NCBI RefSeq assembly: GCF_000754805.1
Contig: NZ_KN150731.1
Span: 4,141,886 to 4,205,885 of the forward strand
Direction of reading: 5' to 3'
Source: Yersinia frederiksenii ATCC 33641
Lineage (GTDB): Bacteria > Pseudomonadota > Gammaproteobacteria > Enterobacterales > Enterobacteriaceae
DNA length: 64,000 nt
Positions 8,199 to 18,804 of this stretch are shown in pieces (within the stretch, counting starts at the first letter, position 1; each line of letters starts with the position of its first letter). The translations under genes and the position numbers were made by a program. The notes under the pieces are model-generated. The model saw only the letters and a program-made list of their open reading frames with translations, was not told where the DNA came from and did not search any database.

Positions 8199-10166
8199 AT
8201 GAGCTATCAGGTACTTGCCCGTAAGTGGCGCCCCAAAACGTTTTTAGACGTCGTTGGTCAGGAACATGTCCTGACGGCGTTGGCTAATGGCCTTTCGTTA
8301 GGGCGAATTCATCACGCCTATCTATTCTCTGGTACCCGTGGTGTTGGCAAGACCACGATTGCTCGGTTGTTAGCCAAAGGTCTTAATTGCGAAACTGGCA
8401 TTACCGCGACACCTTGTGGTGTCTGTGCCAATTGTCAGGAAATTGAGCAAGGCCGTTTTGTTGATCTTATCGAAATAGACGCCGCCTCCCGGACGAAAGT
8501 CGAAGACACCCGAGAGCTGCTGGATAATGTTCAATATGCCCCTGCCCGTGGCCGCTTCAAGGTCTATTTGATCGATGAAGTGCATATGTTGTCACGGCAC
8601 AGTTTCAATGCATTGCTGAAAACGCTTGAAGAACCGCCAGCCCATGTGAAATTCCTGTTGGCGACGACAGATCCGCAGAAGTTGCCAGTGACGATTCTTT
8701 CCCGCTGCTTGCAGTTCCATCTCAAAGTTATCGATGTTGAAGTTATCCGTGCACTGTTGGAGAAAATCTTGCAGGCTGAACAAATCAGCAGTGACGCCCG
8801 AGCCTTGCAGTTACTGGCGCGAGCCGCTGATGGCAGCATGCGAGATGCGCTAAGTCTGACGGATCAGGCCATTGCAATGGGGGATGGCAGTGTGACCACC
8901 ACCACTGTCAGCCAGATGTTAGGAACATTGGATGATGAGCAGCCGCTAGCGATTATTGAAGCTTTAGTGAGCGCCGACGGTGCAAGGGTGATGGCCCAGC
9001 TAGAACAAGCGGCATCACGTGGTATTGACTGGGAAAATCTGTTAGTCGAAACTTTAAGTTTGCTGCACCGCATTGCGATGGTGCAACTGTTGCCGTCAAT
9101 GTTAGATAATCACTACGCTACCATTGAACCGCGATTACGCGAGTTGGCTCGGACGCTACCTCCGACGGATATTCAGCTCTATTACCAAACTTTGCTGGTG
9201 GGGCGCAAAGAGCTGGCTTTTGCACCTGATCGTCGTATGGGGGTTGAAATGACCTTCTTGCGTGCGTTGGCGTTTCACCCTAAAGCGATAATTGCTGAGT
9301 CTCAGATGGTGCCAGTGAGTGCTTTGATGGTAGGAGCCAATAACGCCGCAGCTCAACAACACCTGCAATCTCCTGTTTATACTCAGCATACACCCGCGCA
9401 AGAGGCTCCACCATTAGGTGCGGCGGCACAAGTTAGTGCTCAGTTGCCGGATTCTACTGCGCAACTGCTTCAGGCGCGTACGCAATTACTCCGGCAGTCG
9501 GGGAGCACCACACCAAAAAAGAATGAGCCGGCAGCGCCAGGAAAAGCGCGGCCGGCAAACTCAGCACTGGAGCGTTTAGCTTCGGTGACTGAGCGTAGCC
9601 AGCAGCGCCTGGCTGCGAAATCAACAGAAGAAAAGAAACCCGCGAAGAAAGAAGCTTATCGCTGGACTGCTCAGAATCAGCCCGAGGTATCGACAGAGCC
9701 GGTAGCCACACCGAAAGCACTGCGTTCTGCTCTGGAGCATGAAAAAACTCCGGAGCTATCCGCAAAATTGGCTGAAGCCGCGATGGAGAGAGACCCTTGG
9801 GCTGCAGAGATCGATAAGTTACAGATTCCGAAATTGGTGCAACAACTTGCGCTGAATGCATTTAAAGAAGAAATAGAACCGGGTAATATTTGCCTTCACC
9901 TGCGTTCTGCTCAGCGCCATTTAAATTCGCCATCGGCACAAAAGGCGCTGGCAGATGCACTGAGTGAATTACACGGTAACGCGGTCACACTGAGCGTTAT
10001 TGAAGATGATAATCTGGCGGAACGTACCCCGTTGGAGTGGCGGCAGGCCATTTATGAAGAAAAACTGGCACAAGCGCGCCAGTCAATTATTGCGGATAAT
10101 AACATTCAGACACTGCGTCGTTTCTTCGACGCTGAACTGGATGAAGAAAGTATCCGACCGGTTTAA
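8199..10166 (+). CDS. dnaX: DNA polymerase III tau (and gamma) subunit
   Basis: The clamp-loader ATPase and polymerase-dimerising subunit of the replicase. The AAA+ domain shows Walker A GTRGVGKTT (residues 45-53), a zinc site with C64, C73, C76 and C79, Walker B DEVHML, and the SRC motif. Then come the collar domain, a proline/lysine-rich linker (about 385-545) and the tau-specific C-terminus that binds DnaB and alpha. Full-length tau is 655 residues. A programmed -1 frameshift at 9515-9521 would yield gamma of about 442 residues. It lies upstream of ybaB and recR, probably in one operon. Confidence 0.97.
   Translation: MSYQVLARKWRPKTFLDVVGQEHVLTALANGLSLGRIHHAYLFSGTRGVGKTTIARLLAKGLNCETGITATPCGVCANCQEIEQGRFVDLIEIDAASRTKVEDTRELLDNVQYAPARGRFKVYLIDEVHMLSRHSFNALLKTLEEPPAHVKFLLATTDPQKLPVTILSRCLQFHLKVIDVEVIRALLEKILQAEQISSDARALQLLARAADGSMRDALSLTDQAIAMGDGSVTTTTVSQMLGTLDDEQPLAIIEALVSADGARVMAQLEQAASRGIDWENLLVETLSLLHRIAMVQLLPSMLDNHYATIEPRLRELARTLPPTDIQLYYQTLLVGRKELAFAPDRRMGVEMTFLRALAFHPKAIIAESQMVPVSALMVGANNAAAQQHLQSPVYTQHTPAQEAPPLGAAAQVSAQLPDSTAQLLQARTQLLRQSGSTTPKKNEPAAPGKARPANSALERLASVTERSQQRLAAKSTEEKKPAKKEAYRWTAQNQPEVSTEPVATPKALRSALEHEKTPELSAKLAEAAMERDPWAAEIDKLQIPKLVQQLALNAFKEEIEPGNICLHLRSAQRHLNSPSAQKALADALSELHGNAVTLSVIEDDNLAERTPLEWRQAIYEEKLAQARQSIIADNNIQTLRRFFDAELDEESIRPV
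9500..9556 (+). promoter_or_regulatory. dnaX programmed -1 frameshift cassette
   Basis: Three elements are visible in the right order and spacing. A Shine-Dalgarno-like GGGGAGC lies at 9500-9506. The slippery heptamer A AAA AAG at 9515-9521 is in the required zero frame (CCA AAA AAG). A GC-rich hairpin has GCCGGC plus GCGC (9527-9537) pairing with GCGC and GCCGGC (9546-9556). After the slip the ribosome reads GAA then TGA, ending gamma, exactly as in E. coli dnaX. Confidence 0.93.
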
Positions 10167-10212
10167 TCGCTGTGATAAGTGCATGGTGCACCGACGCAGC
10201 CCCTTGCTATGA

Positions 10213-10553
<341 letters not shown>

Positions 10554-10554
<1 letters not shown>

Positions 10555-11159
10555 TGCAAACCAGCCCACTCCTTGAGTCATTAATGGAGGCGTTGCGCTG
10601 TTTGCCGGGTGTAGGCCCGAAATCGGCGCAACGTATGGCATTCCAACTGCTACAGCGTGATCGCAGTGGTGGAATGCGACTGGCGCAATCTTTGACTCGT
10701 GCAATGTCTGAAATTGGCCACTGTGCTGATTGCCGTACATTTACCGAGCAAGATCGTTGCACTATTTGCTCCAATCCGCGTCGTCAGCAAAATGGTCAGA
10801 TCTGTGTGGTCGAAAGCCCGGCAGATATCCATGCCATCGAGCAAACCGGCCAGTTTGGTGGGCGTTATTTTGTGCTGATGGGGCATTTATCACCACTAGA
10901 TGGTATTGGTCCTGGCGATATTGGTCTCGATTTGCTGGAAAAACGGCTTGAAACTGAAACTATCAGTGAAGTCATTCTAGCGACTAACCCGACTGTTGAA
11001 GGGGATGCAACCGCTAACTATATTGGCCAGATGTGTGGTCAGTATGGGGTGCTCGCCAGCCGGATCGCGCATGGCGTGCCTGTTGGTGGCGAGTTGGAGA
11101 TGGTCGATGGCACCACATTGTCCCACTCATTAGCCGGGCGTAATCCCATTAAGTACTAA
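10554..11159 (+). CDS. recR: Recombination mediator RecR
   Basis: Works with RecO and RecF to load RecA on gapped single-stranded DNA. The 201-residue protein has an N-terminal helix-hairpin-helix ([13 protein letters not shown], residues about 17-29), a four-cysteine zinc finger (CADCRTF to CTIC, about 57-72) and a Toprim domain starting [14 protein letters not shown]. The C-terminal [19 protein letters not shown] is the Walker B-like tail. The start codon overlaps the ybaB stop. Confidence 0.97.
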
Positions 11160-11300
11160 TCTCATCAAGTACAAGCTTATTAAATACCATCCTATTTAAT
11201 CTGGTGGGCGATAGTTTTTATCATTGATTATCATATGAATATTTCTATTCCTGATATTCAGTGAATCGCCCCTGATTCTCTGTTTTTTTCAGCGTTACGA

Positions 11301-11329
11301 CTTGAAACCATCCTCTATTGGCCCCACTT
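11301..11329 (+). promoter_or_regulatory. Sigma-32 heat-shock promoter of htpG
   Basis: CTTGAAA at 11301-11307 and CCCCACTT at 11322-11329 are separated by 14 bases. This matches the sigma-32 consensus (CTTGAA, 13-17 bases, CCCCAT-T). It is about 55 bases before the htpG start. HtpG is a classical member of the sigma-32 regulon. Confidence 0.85.
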
Positions 11330-11383
11330 GATACTCATTGTTTGATTTTATATACCTGTCGGTAATTTGGATTGAGGTAATTA

Positions 11384-13258
11384 ATGAGTATGAAAGGTCA
11401 AGAAACCCGTGGATTCCAATCTGAAGTAAAACAACTTCTTCATTTGATGATTCACTCGCTTTATTCCAATAAAGAAATTTTCTTGCGCGAGTTGATCTCC
11501 AACGCTTCTGATGCGGCAGATAAACTCCGTTTTCGCGCGCTGTCTAGCCCAGAACTGTTCGAAGGGGATGGAGAGCTGCGCGTGCGCTTATCTTTTGATA
11601 AAGAAAAACGCACTTTGACCCTAAGTGATAACGGCATCGGTATGAGCCGTGATGAAGTCATTGATAATCTTGGTACTATTGCAAAATCAGGGACTAAAGC
11701 ATTCCTTGAGTCTATTGGTTCAGACCAAGCCAAAGATAGCCAGCTAATTGGCCAGTTTGGTGTGGGCTTCTATTCTGCTTTTATCGTGGCTGATAAAGTC
11801 ACGGTTCGTACTCGTGCTGCGGGTGCCCCAGCAGATGCCGGTGTATTCTGGGAATCAGCAGGCGAGGGTGATTACACCATCGCGGATATCACCAAAGAAG
11901 ATCGCGGCACAGAAATTACCTTGCACCTGCGCGAAGGTGAAGATGAATATCTGGATGACTGGCGTTTGCGCTCTGTTATCAGCAAGTATTCAGACCATAT
12001 TGCACTGCCGGTCGAAATCCAAAGCAAAAATGAAGAAGATGGCACCGTAACTTGGGAAAAAATTAACAAAGCCCAGGCGCTGTGGACTCGCGGTAAAGCA
12101 GAAATCACCGAAGACGAGTACAAAGCATTCTACAAACACATCGCGCATGACTTCACTGACCCACTCATTTGGAGCCATAACCGCGTTGAAGGTAAGCAAG
12201 AGTACACCAGCTTACTGTATATCCCGGCACAAGCACCTTGGGATATGTGGAATCGTGACCATAAGCATGGTTTGAAATTGTACGTCCAGCGCGTATTCAT
12301 CATGGACGACGCTGAGCAGTTCATGCCGAATTACTTGCGGTTTGTCCGCGGTTTAATCGATTCTAATGATCTGCCGCTGAATGTTTCGCGTGAGATTCTG
12401 CAAGACAGTCGTGTGACTCAGAATCTGCGCAGTGCGCTGACGAAACGTGTACTGCAAATGCTGGAAAAACTGGCGAAAGACGATGCCGAGAAGTATCAGC
12501 AATTCTGGCAGCAGTTTGGTATGGCGTTAAAAGAAGGCCCAGCGGAAGATGGCAGTAACAAAGATACCATCGCTAAGCTATTACGCTTTGCTTCAACCCA
12601 TACCGACAGCTCCGCGCAGACTGTTTCATTAGAAGACTATGTTAGTCGCATGGCGGAAGGGCAGGAGAAGATCTATTACATCACTGCTGATAGCTATGCC
12701 GCGGCGAAGAACAGCCCACATCTGGAGCTGTTCCGTAAAAAAGGCATTGAAGTCTTGCTGTTATCTGATCGCATTGACGAATGGATGATGAGCTACCTGA
12801 CTGAATTTGATGGCAAAGCTTTCCAGTCAGTCAGCAAAGCGGATGATTCACTGAATAAACTGGCCGATGAAGAACGTCCAGAGCAGCAAGAAGCGGATAA
12901 AGCGCTGGAGCCTTTTGTTGAGCGGGTGAAAACTCTGCTGGGTGATCGTGTAAAAGATGTCCGTCTAACACATCGTTTAACGGACACACCAGCGATTGTG
13001 ACCACCGATGCTGACGAAATGAGCACGCAGATGGCAAAATTGTTTGCTGCTGCCGGTCAACAGGCGCCGGAAGTGAAGTACATCTTTGAGTTGAATCCAG
13101 AACATGGTTTGGTCAAACGTGCGGCAGATGTCGCTGATGACACTCAGTTTGCTGAATGGGTCGAGCTATTATTGGATCAAGCATTGCTGGCTGAACGTGG
13201 AACATTAGAAGATCCTAACCAGTTCATTCGTAGAATGAACCAGCTATTAACTGCTTAA
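11384..13258 (+). CDS. htpG: HtpG, bacterial Hsp90 chaperone
   Basis: An ATP-dependent cytosolic chaperone that acts on client proteins, with the DnaK system. The length is 624 residues, equal to the family norm. The GHKL ATPase domain contains the N-box [19 protein letters not shown] (residues about 29-47), DNGIGM and [11 protein letters not shown]. The middle domain carries the conserved LNVSREILQ, and the C-terminal dimerisation domain ends in [11 protein letters not shown]. The first ATG (MSMKGQE) was used because its GAGG site is at normal spacing. A sigma-32 promoter lies upstream and an intrinsic terminator downstream. Confidence 0.97.
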   Translation: MSMKGQETRGFQSEVKQLLHLMIHSLYSNKEIFLRELISNASDAADKLRFRALSSPELFEGDGELRVRLSFDKEKRTLTLSDNGIGMSRDEVIDNLGTIAKSGTKAFLESIGSDQAKDSQLIGQFGVGFYSAFIVADKVTVRTRAAGAPADAGVFWESAGEGDYTIADITKEDRGTEITLHLREGEDEYLDDWRLRSVISKYSDHIALPVEIQSKNEEDGTVTWEKINKAQALWTRGKAEITEDEYKAFYKHIAHDFTDPLIWSHNRVEGKQEYTSLLYIPAQAPWDMWNRDHKHGLKLYVQRVFIMDDAEQFMPNYLRFVRGLIDSNDLPLNVSREILQDSRVTQNLRSALTKRVLQMLEKLAKDDAEKYQQFWQQFGMALKEGPAEDGSNKDTIAKLLRFASTHTDSSAQTVSLEDYVSRMAEGQEKIYYITADSYAAAKNSPHLELFRKKGIEVLLLSDRIDEWMMSYLTEFDGKAFQSVSKADDSLNKLADEERPEQQEADKALEPFVERVKTLLGDRVKDVRLTHRLTDTPAIVTTDADEMSTQMAKLFAAAGQQAPEVKYIFELNPEHGLVKRAADVADDTQFAEWVELLLDQALLAERGTLEDPNQFIRRMNQLLTA

Positions 13259-13269
13259 TTTAATATTAG

Positions 13270-13308
13270 AACGCCCCTGGCACATTATATGTCAGGGGCG
13301 TTTTTTTT
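13270..13308 (+). terminator. Intrinsic terminator of htpG
   Basis: AACGCCCCTG pairs with CAGGGGCGTT around a small A/T-rich loop, followed by eight T residues. This is a strong Rho-independent terminator starting 12 bases after the htpG stop. Confidence 0.93.
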
Positions 13309-13456
13309 ATTTTATTTCAGTGGGTTATATTTAGACTTTCACGCATGATTACTGAACAAATGCCACGGGTTCGGTTAGCATGCCTTGAGCCAACCCCCCT
13401 GAAAATGGTATGGTTGCTTGTTTTCCGCAATTTCGATTTAATTTAAAAAAAACATA

Positions 13457-14257
<801 letters not shown>

Positions 14258-14277
14258 TTCTGGATGGTAAGATAGCT

Positions 14278-14305
14278 AAGGCGGCCTAGGGTCGCCTTTC
14301 TTATT
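14278..14305 (+). terminator. Terminator of adk
   Basis: AAGGCG (14278-14283) and CGCCTT (14293-14298) form a six-base-pair stem with a nine-base loop, followed by TCTTATTTT. It is a moderate intrinsic terminator 20 bases after the stop. Confidence 0.75.
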
Positions 14306-14376
14306 TTACGGATATCGTCGAAAGTGTATTTACCTGTTCAAATAATCGGCGCAATACCCACAACAAGGACTTATGC

Positions 14377-15360
14377 ATGATGCAAAGCAAGCTTGGCGTA
14401 CTGATGGTTAATTTGGGGACACCGGATGCCCCGACACCCCAAGCGGTTAAACGCTATCTGGCTGAGTTCCTGAGTGACCGCCGGGTGGTTGATACTTCAC
14501 CCTTGCTTTGGTGGCCCTTATTGCGTGGTATTATTTTGCCGATTCGGTCACCGCGCGTGGCCAAATTATACCAATCAGTGTGGATGGATGAAGGTTCCCC
14601 TTTGCTGGTTTATAGCCGGCGACAGCAAAAAGCACTAGCTGCGCGTATGCCTGATATTCCTGTCGAGTTAGGTATGAGCTATGGCTCGCCAAATCTACCT
14701 GATGCAATTGATAAACTATTATCGCAAGGCGTGACCAAGCTGGTAGTCTTGCCGCTTTATCCACAATATTCTTGCTCAACAAGTGCTGCGGTTTGGGATG
14801 CTGTTGCTCGTATTTTGAAAGGTTATCGCCGCTTACCATCAGTATCGTTTATCCGTGATTATGCTGAACATCCCGCTTATATCGCGGCACTGAAGCAAAG
14901 TGTTGAACGTGCTTTTGAGCAACATGGGAAACCTGATCGGTTAATACTCTCTTTCCACGGCATTCCAAAACGCTATGCCAAGCTAGGGGATGATTATCCA
15001 CAGCGCTGCGAAGATACCAGTCATGCTTTGCGCGCGGGATTAACTTTGCCAGCCGAACAAATTATGATGACTTATCAATCTCGATTTGGCCGCGAGCCTT
15101 GGCTTACCCCCTATACAGACGAGACATTAAAAAGCCTACCTTCTCAGGGAGTGAAGCATATTCAGCTCATCTGCCCCGGTTTTTCTGCTGATTGCCTAGA
15201 AACGCTCGAAGAGATCAAAGAGCAAAACCGAGAAATTTTCTTACATGCGGGCGGTGAAAAGTTTGAATATATTCCGGCACTAAACGATGATGAGAGTCAT
15301 ATTGATCTTTTAGAACAATTGATAAAACAAGAGATTACTCCACTATCCTTGAATTCATAA
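14377..15360 (+). CDS. hemH: Ferrochelatase
   Basis: Inserts ferrous iron into protoporphyrin IX, the last step of heme synthesis, at the inner face of the inner membrane. The 327-residue length is normal for enterobacteria. The signature [18 protein letters not shown] (residues about 191-208) contains the catalytic histidine, and [15 protein letters not shown] holds the conserved glutamate. The start at 14377 has AAGGAC six bases upstream. In Yersinia the LPS locus follows this gene, as it does here. Confidence 0.97.
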   Translation: MMQSKLGVLMVNLGTPDAPTPQAVKRYLAEFLSDRRVVDTSPLLWWPLLRGIILPIRSPRVAKLYQSVWMDEGSPLLVYSRRQQKALAARMPDIPVELGMSYGSPNLPDAIDKLLSQGVTKLVVLPLYPQYSCSTSAAVWDAVARILKGYRRLPSVSFIRDYAEHPAYIAALKQSVERAFEQHGKPDRLILSFHGIPKRYAKLGDDYPQRCEDTSHALRAGLTLPAEQIMMTYQSRFGREPWLTPYTDETLKSLPSQGVKHIQLICPGFSADCLETLEEIKEQNREIFLHAGGEKFEYIPALNDDESHIDLLEQLIKQEITPLSLNS

Positions 15361-15710
15361 TTTTTATATATCAATAAGCCTCTGAGTGACCCGTCATTAC
15401 ACTTTTTTACCCGGCCTTTTGCTTGTAATGACTGTTTAGATGTATGAGAATTACATAATTATAAAGAATTGGCCTGTCATCATATTCTGTAACTTTTTGT
15501 TATAAAATTGATTTTTTAGGCTGACTGGAATGCTGAACTCAATAAACAGTACATTGGTAGCTGTAAGCCAAGGGCGGTAGCGTGCCTTAGTTTTAGTCGT
15601 TATCTCGCAATAAATTACGCAATATTGGCTTTCCTCTACTAGAAAAAGAACTAATCAATAGGCTTAATACTCATGAAAAATATAATTTAATCCAAGAGCT
15701 GGAAATTAAA
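15361..15710. other. Leader region of the LPS outer-core cluster
   Basis: This 350-base AT-rich stretch between hemH and wzx contains no gene. GTCATTACA near 15394 and TGTAATGAC near 15424 can pair around a long loop. A JUMPstart/ops element is at 15548-15586. The promoter of the cluster must lie upstream of that element; TAAAATTG and TATTCTGTAAC near 15483-15510 are candidates only. Confidence 0.6.
15548..15586 (+). promoter_or_regulatory. JUMPstart sequence with ops element
   Basis: The sequence from 15548 contains TGGTAGCTGTAAGCCAAG followed by GGCGGTAGCGTG, matching the JUMPstart and ops consensus. In enterobacteria the ops site pauses RNA polymerase and recruits RfaH, which prevents premature termination in long LPS and capsule operons. 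It lies about 125 bases before wzx and points into the nine-gene cluster. Confidence 0.93.
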
Positions 15711-16967
15711 ATGTCAGTGTTACGAAAAAATATTTTTTCATTAATTTTATTACAGGGAAGTAATTATATTATTCCCCTTTTAACATTACCCTATTTAACT
15801 CGAGTCTTGGGAGTTGAGGGATTTGGTGTCTATAGTCTGACACTGTCATTAGCCCAATATTTTGTTATTTTAATCGACTTTGGATTTAATTTATCAGCAT
15901 CAAAAAAAATAGCTGAACATCAAGATGAACCTGAGTATATATCCAAAGTTTTCTTTGAAACATTGTATTCTAAATCAATATTATGCTTGGTTTCTATTTC
16001 AATTGTAATTCTACTTGTCACGACAAATTCACATGCCGTCATTAAGAGTGAATTGATTTACACAATACTTATGCTCATTGGTACGACATTGATGCCAGTA
16101 TGGTTTTTCCAGGGAATAGAAAAACTATCTGTTGTTACCAACTTAATGATAGTGGCAAAATTATCTATGTTGCCTCTGTTTTTTATATTTGTTCATAGTG
16201 ATACTGATGTTAAGTATGCTGTAATGATCCAGTCATCAATGAATTTATTGGCAGGAATCATTGCTATAATATATATATATCGAAAAAAATTAGTAAGAAC
16301 AGTTAACTTCTCTAGTTTGAGGGTTGTTTATACACTAAAAGATTCATTTCCTATCTTTTGTGCAACTCTGTCTATTAGTCTCTATACCATGAGTACGACA
16401 ATTATCATTGGTATCTTCAGTAATGTATATGAAGTGAGTATCTTCACTGCGGCAGATCGAGTAAAAGGGGCAATTCTTGGTGTGTTTCTAGTCTTGGGAA
16501 GTGCATTCTATCCAAGAATAAATGCCTTACTTGTTAATAAAAAAGAGGAAGCTTACTCCTTAATAAGAAAGATATTTTATTGGCAAGGTATCTTATGCAT
16601 TATAATAATGATTTTCGTTATAATTTTCGCTAAGCTGATAACGACAATAATGTTTGGACATGAATACTCAGAGGTTTCTAAACTTCTAATTTTATTTTCC
16701 CCAGTCTATTTACTGGTTATACAATCAACTGTTCTTGGTAATTATATTTTATTACCTCACGGACACCGGAAGTCCTATACCATCTTACCCATGGTTTCAG
16801 CAGTAATTCATATCCCTCTTTGTGCCTATCTTGCTTCTCAGTATGGTGCTTGGGGGGGCGTGGTTTCTATTATTGTGATTGAGTCTTTATCATTCATATG
16901 CTTAGTTATGATTCTTAAGAGAAAGAAACTGCTATTTGAAATTCTTTCGAGAAATAGAAATGGATAA
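15711..16967 (+). CDS. wzx: Wzx-type lipid-linked oligosaccharide flippase
   Basis: A 418-residue polytopic membrane protein of the polysaccharide-transport (MATE-like) family. It should flip undecaprenyl-diphosphate-linked outer-core oligosaccharide to the periplasm. About 12 hydrophobic segments are visible. The N-terminus has the typical IFSLILLQGSNYIIPLLTLP and YLTRVLGVEGFGVYSL. It is the first gene of an AT-rich cluster and overlaps the next gene by eight bases. Its position matches wzx of the Y. enterocolitica O:3 outer-core cluster. No Wzy-like polymerase accompanies it. Confidence 0.88.
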   Translation: MSVLRKNIFSLILLQGSNYIIPLLTLPYLTRVLGVEGFGVYSLTLSLAQYFVILIDFGFNLSASKKIAEHQDEPEYISKVFFETLYSKSILCLVSISIVILLVTTNSHAVIKSELIYTILMLIGTTLMPVWFFQGIEKLSVVTNLMIVAKLSMLPLFFIFVHSDTDVKYAVMIQSSMNLLAGIIAIIYIYRKKLVRTVNFSSLRVVYTLKDSFPIFCATLSISLYTMSTTIIIGIFSNVYEVSIFTAADRVKGAILGVFLVLGSAFYPRINALLVNKKEEAYSLIRKIFYWQGILCIIIMIFVIIFAKLITTIMFGHEYSEVSKLLILFSPVYLLVIQSTVLGNYILLPHGHRKSYTILPMVSAVIHIPLCAYLASQYGAWGGVVSIIVIESLSFICLVMILKRKKLLFEILSRNRNG

Positions 16968-17916
16968 TAAAAAAATACTTTCATTAATTATACCTGTATA
17001 CAATGTAGATAAATATCTTGATGCATGTTTAAACTCTGTATTCCTACAATGGGACCATACACTCGAAGTCATTGTTATTAATGATGGTTCAACGGATAAT
17101 TCTCCTAGTATCATAAGAAACTATGGTGAAAAGTATGAATTTACCTACATTGACCAAGAAAATACAGGTATAGCAGCTGTAAGAAATAAAGGGATATCTA
17201 TTTCGACCGGTGAATATATTGCTTTCTTAGATTCTGATGACTTATGGTGTGATGGAATATATAAAGTTATCAAGAAAATAGTTTTAGACAATTCACCAAG
17301 TTGTATTTTTTTTAACTATTCTGAAGTTTTAGGCGATAAGGAGAATCTATTCGAGCTAGCTAAAGAGAATAACTTTTTTGTCGATAAACTTGACTTTATA
17401 AAACTTAAAATAGCTAAAAGTGAAATGTTTTATGTATGGCGTTTTATTTTCAAAAAAGAAATTTTCAATAGTATCAACTTTGATGTTGGACGAAGATTTG
17501 AAGATCAATTATTGCTCCCGGTACTAATTAATAACTGTATTTCTATATTTGAATGTAAGAGTTTAATAGTTAAGTACAGACAGGTTTCAAGTAGTATTAC
17601 TAAAAATCTAAATGTATTCGATCTTGGTGATAGTGAGTTTGGATTAAAACGTTTTAGAGATAACTATATAAAATATAAAAGTAAATATTGGGCTGTTGTT
17701 TTAGCAAATGTATTTATTTCTCATATATCAAAATGTGCTAGAGTATATCATTTAGATAAATCTGTAGCGTTGAAGAGTTTTAATGAATCTTACAAAATAG
17801 TCCCACTTAGACCTATTATACACTCCGGGAAATTAAAGCCAATTCTATATTATCTGTTCAAATATAAATTGTTTTTTAGATTAATCTCCTCTGTTGAACA
17901 TGAGGTGAGAAAATAA
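16960..17916 (+). CDS. wbcK: Family-2 glycosyltransferase (WbcK-like)
   Basis: A GT-A fold glycosyltransferase of family 2, cytoplasmic, that adds one sugar to the outer-core oligosaccharide. The nucleotide-binding motif is LSLIIPVYNVDKYLDACL near the N-terminus, followed by VINDGSTDNS and the metal-binding AFLDSDDLW (residues about 85-93). The start MDNKKIL was preferred over an ATG 24 bases upstream because GAGA lies at better spacing and the family begins here. The acceptor and donor cannot be read from the sequence. The name is given from its position in the cluster. Confidence 0.75.
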   Translation: MDNKKILSLIIPVYNVDKYLDACLNSVFLQWDHTLEVIVINDGSTDNSPSIIRNYGEKYEFTYIDQENTGIAAVRNKGISISTGEYIAFLDSDDLWCDGIYKVIKKIVLDNSPSCIFFNYSEVLGDKENLFELAKENNFFVDKLDFIKLKIAKSEMFYVWRFIFKKEIFNSINFDVGRRFEDQLLLPVLINNCISIFECKSLIVKYRQVSSSITKNLNVFDLGDSEFGLKRFRDNYIKYKSKYWAVVLANVFISHISKCARVYHLDKSVALKSFNESYKIVPLRPIIHSGKLKPILYYLFKYKLFFRLISSVEHEVRK

Positions 17917-17917
17917 G

Positions 17918-18796
17918 ATGATAACAGTTACTATTTTCACCCCTACTTTCAATAGAGCACATCTATTAAAACGCTGCTATCTTTCAATCTTGGAGCAGAA
18001 TAGAGATGATATCGAGTGGCTAATAATCGATGATGGTTCGACAGATAATACTCTAGATGTAGTTAAAGAATTTCAAAATGAAAGTAGATTAAAGATAAAT
18101 TATATTTTTCAGGTGAATAGTGGAAAGCAAGCTGCTTGGAATTTAGCTGTAAAAAATGCAAATGGAAAATATTTCATCGGACTGGATTCAGATGATGCTC
18201 TTGTTACTAACTCTATCAGTAAGTTGCTTTCAATAAAGACAGTATTTGACGATAAAGAAATTATTGCAATTCGAGCTGTTTCAGTAAATTCAGAGACAAT
18301 GAGACCTAATAATTGTTATTTATTCAATGCAGATAAAAAAAATTCATGGTTTGAAGAATTTAGCTCTGGAATTCGTGGTGAGCGGATTGATCTATTTAAA
18401 ACGGAACTGTTACGAAAATATTTTTATCCGGTAGAATCTGGTGTGAATTTTATTCCTGAAATCTGGCTTTATAGTACAGTATCTAAAAATTATAAGTTTT
18501 ATTATAGCTCGATATTAGTTCGTATCTTCTTTGATGATGAAAATACTAATCGACTAAGCAAATCGTCGATAACAAGACATGCTGTGGGCCACTATATATC
18601 TCGTAAAGCGTTACTGGATAATATGCCTAAAAAAATATGGTTATACCGACCACTAGATTTTATAAAGTCTGTGTTACGGCTTAATCAAGCTTTGACTATA
18701 ATTGATAAAAAATATATTAATCATAGCAACTCCTCCATTTTAGTTAAAATTGTTGCATTTCCCGGTCTTATAATTAATAAGATTAAAAGGCAATAA
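17918..18796 (+). CDS. wbcL: Family-2 glycosyltransferase (WbcL-like)
   Basis: A second GT2-family enzyme of 292 residues. TIFTPTFNRAHLLKRCYLSI, IDDGSTDNTLD and the metal motif FIGLDSDDAL are all in order. It is related to WaaE/WcaA-like transferases but the sugar specificity is not evident. It begins one base after the preceding stop, with a GAGGTGAGAA ribosome site inside the upstream gene, so translation is probably coupled. Named from the cluster position. Confidence 0.75.
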   Translation: MITVTIFTPTFNRAHLLKRCYLSILEQNRDDIEWLIIDDGSTDNTLDVVKEFQNESRLKINYIFQVNSGKQAAWNLAVKNANGKYFIGLDSDDALVTNSISKLLSIKTVFDDKEIIAIRAVSVNSETMRPNNCYLFNADKKNSWFEEFSSGIRGERIDLFKTELLRKYFYPVESGVNFIPEIWLYSTVSKNYKFYYSSILVRIFFDDENTNRLSKSSITRHAVGHYISRKALLDNMPKKIWLYRPLDFIKSVLRLNQALTIIDKKYINHSNSSILVKIVAFPGLIINKIKRQ

Positions 18797-18804
18797 GGGA
18801 TTAT

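Noticed and set aside
15394-15432. Inverted repeat GTCATTACA/TGTAATGAC after hemH, considered as a terminator
   Set aside because: The T-run lies within the long loop instead of after the stem, so it does not fit an intrinsic terminator.
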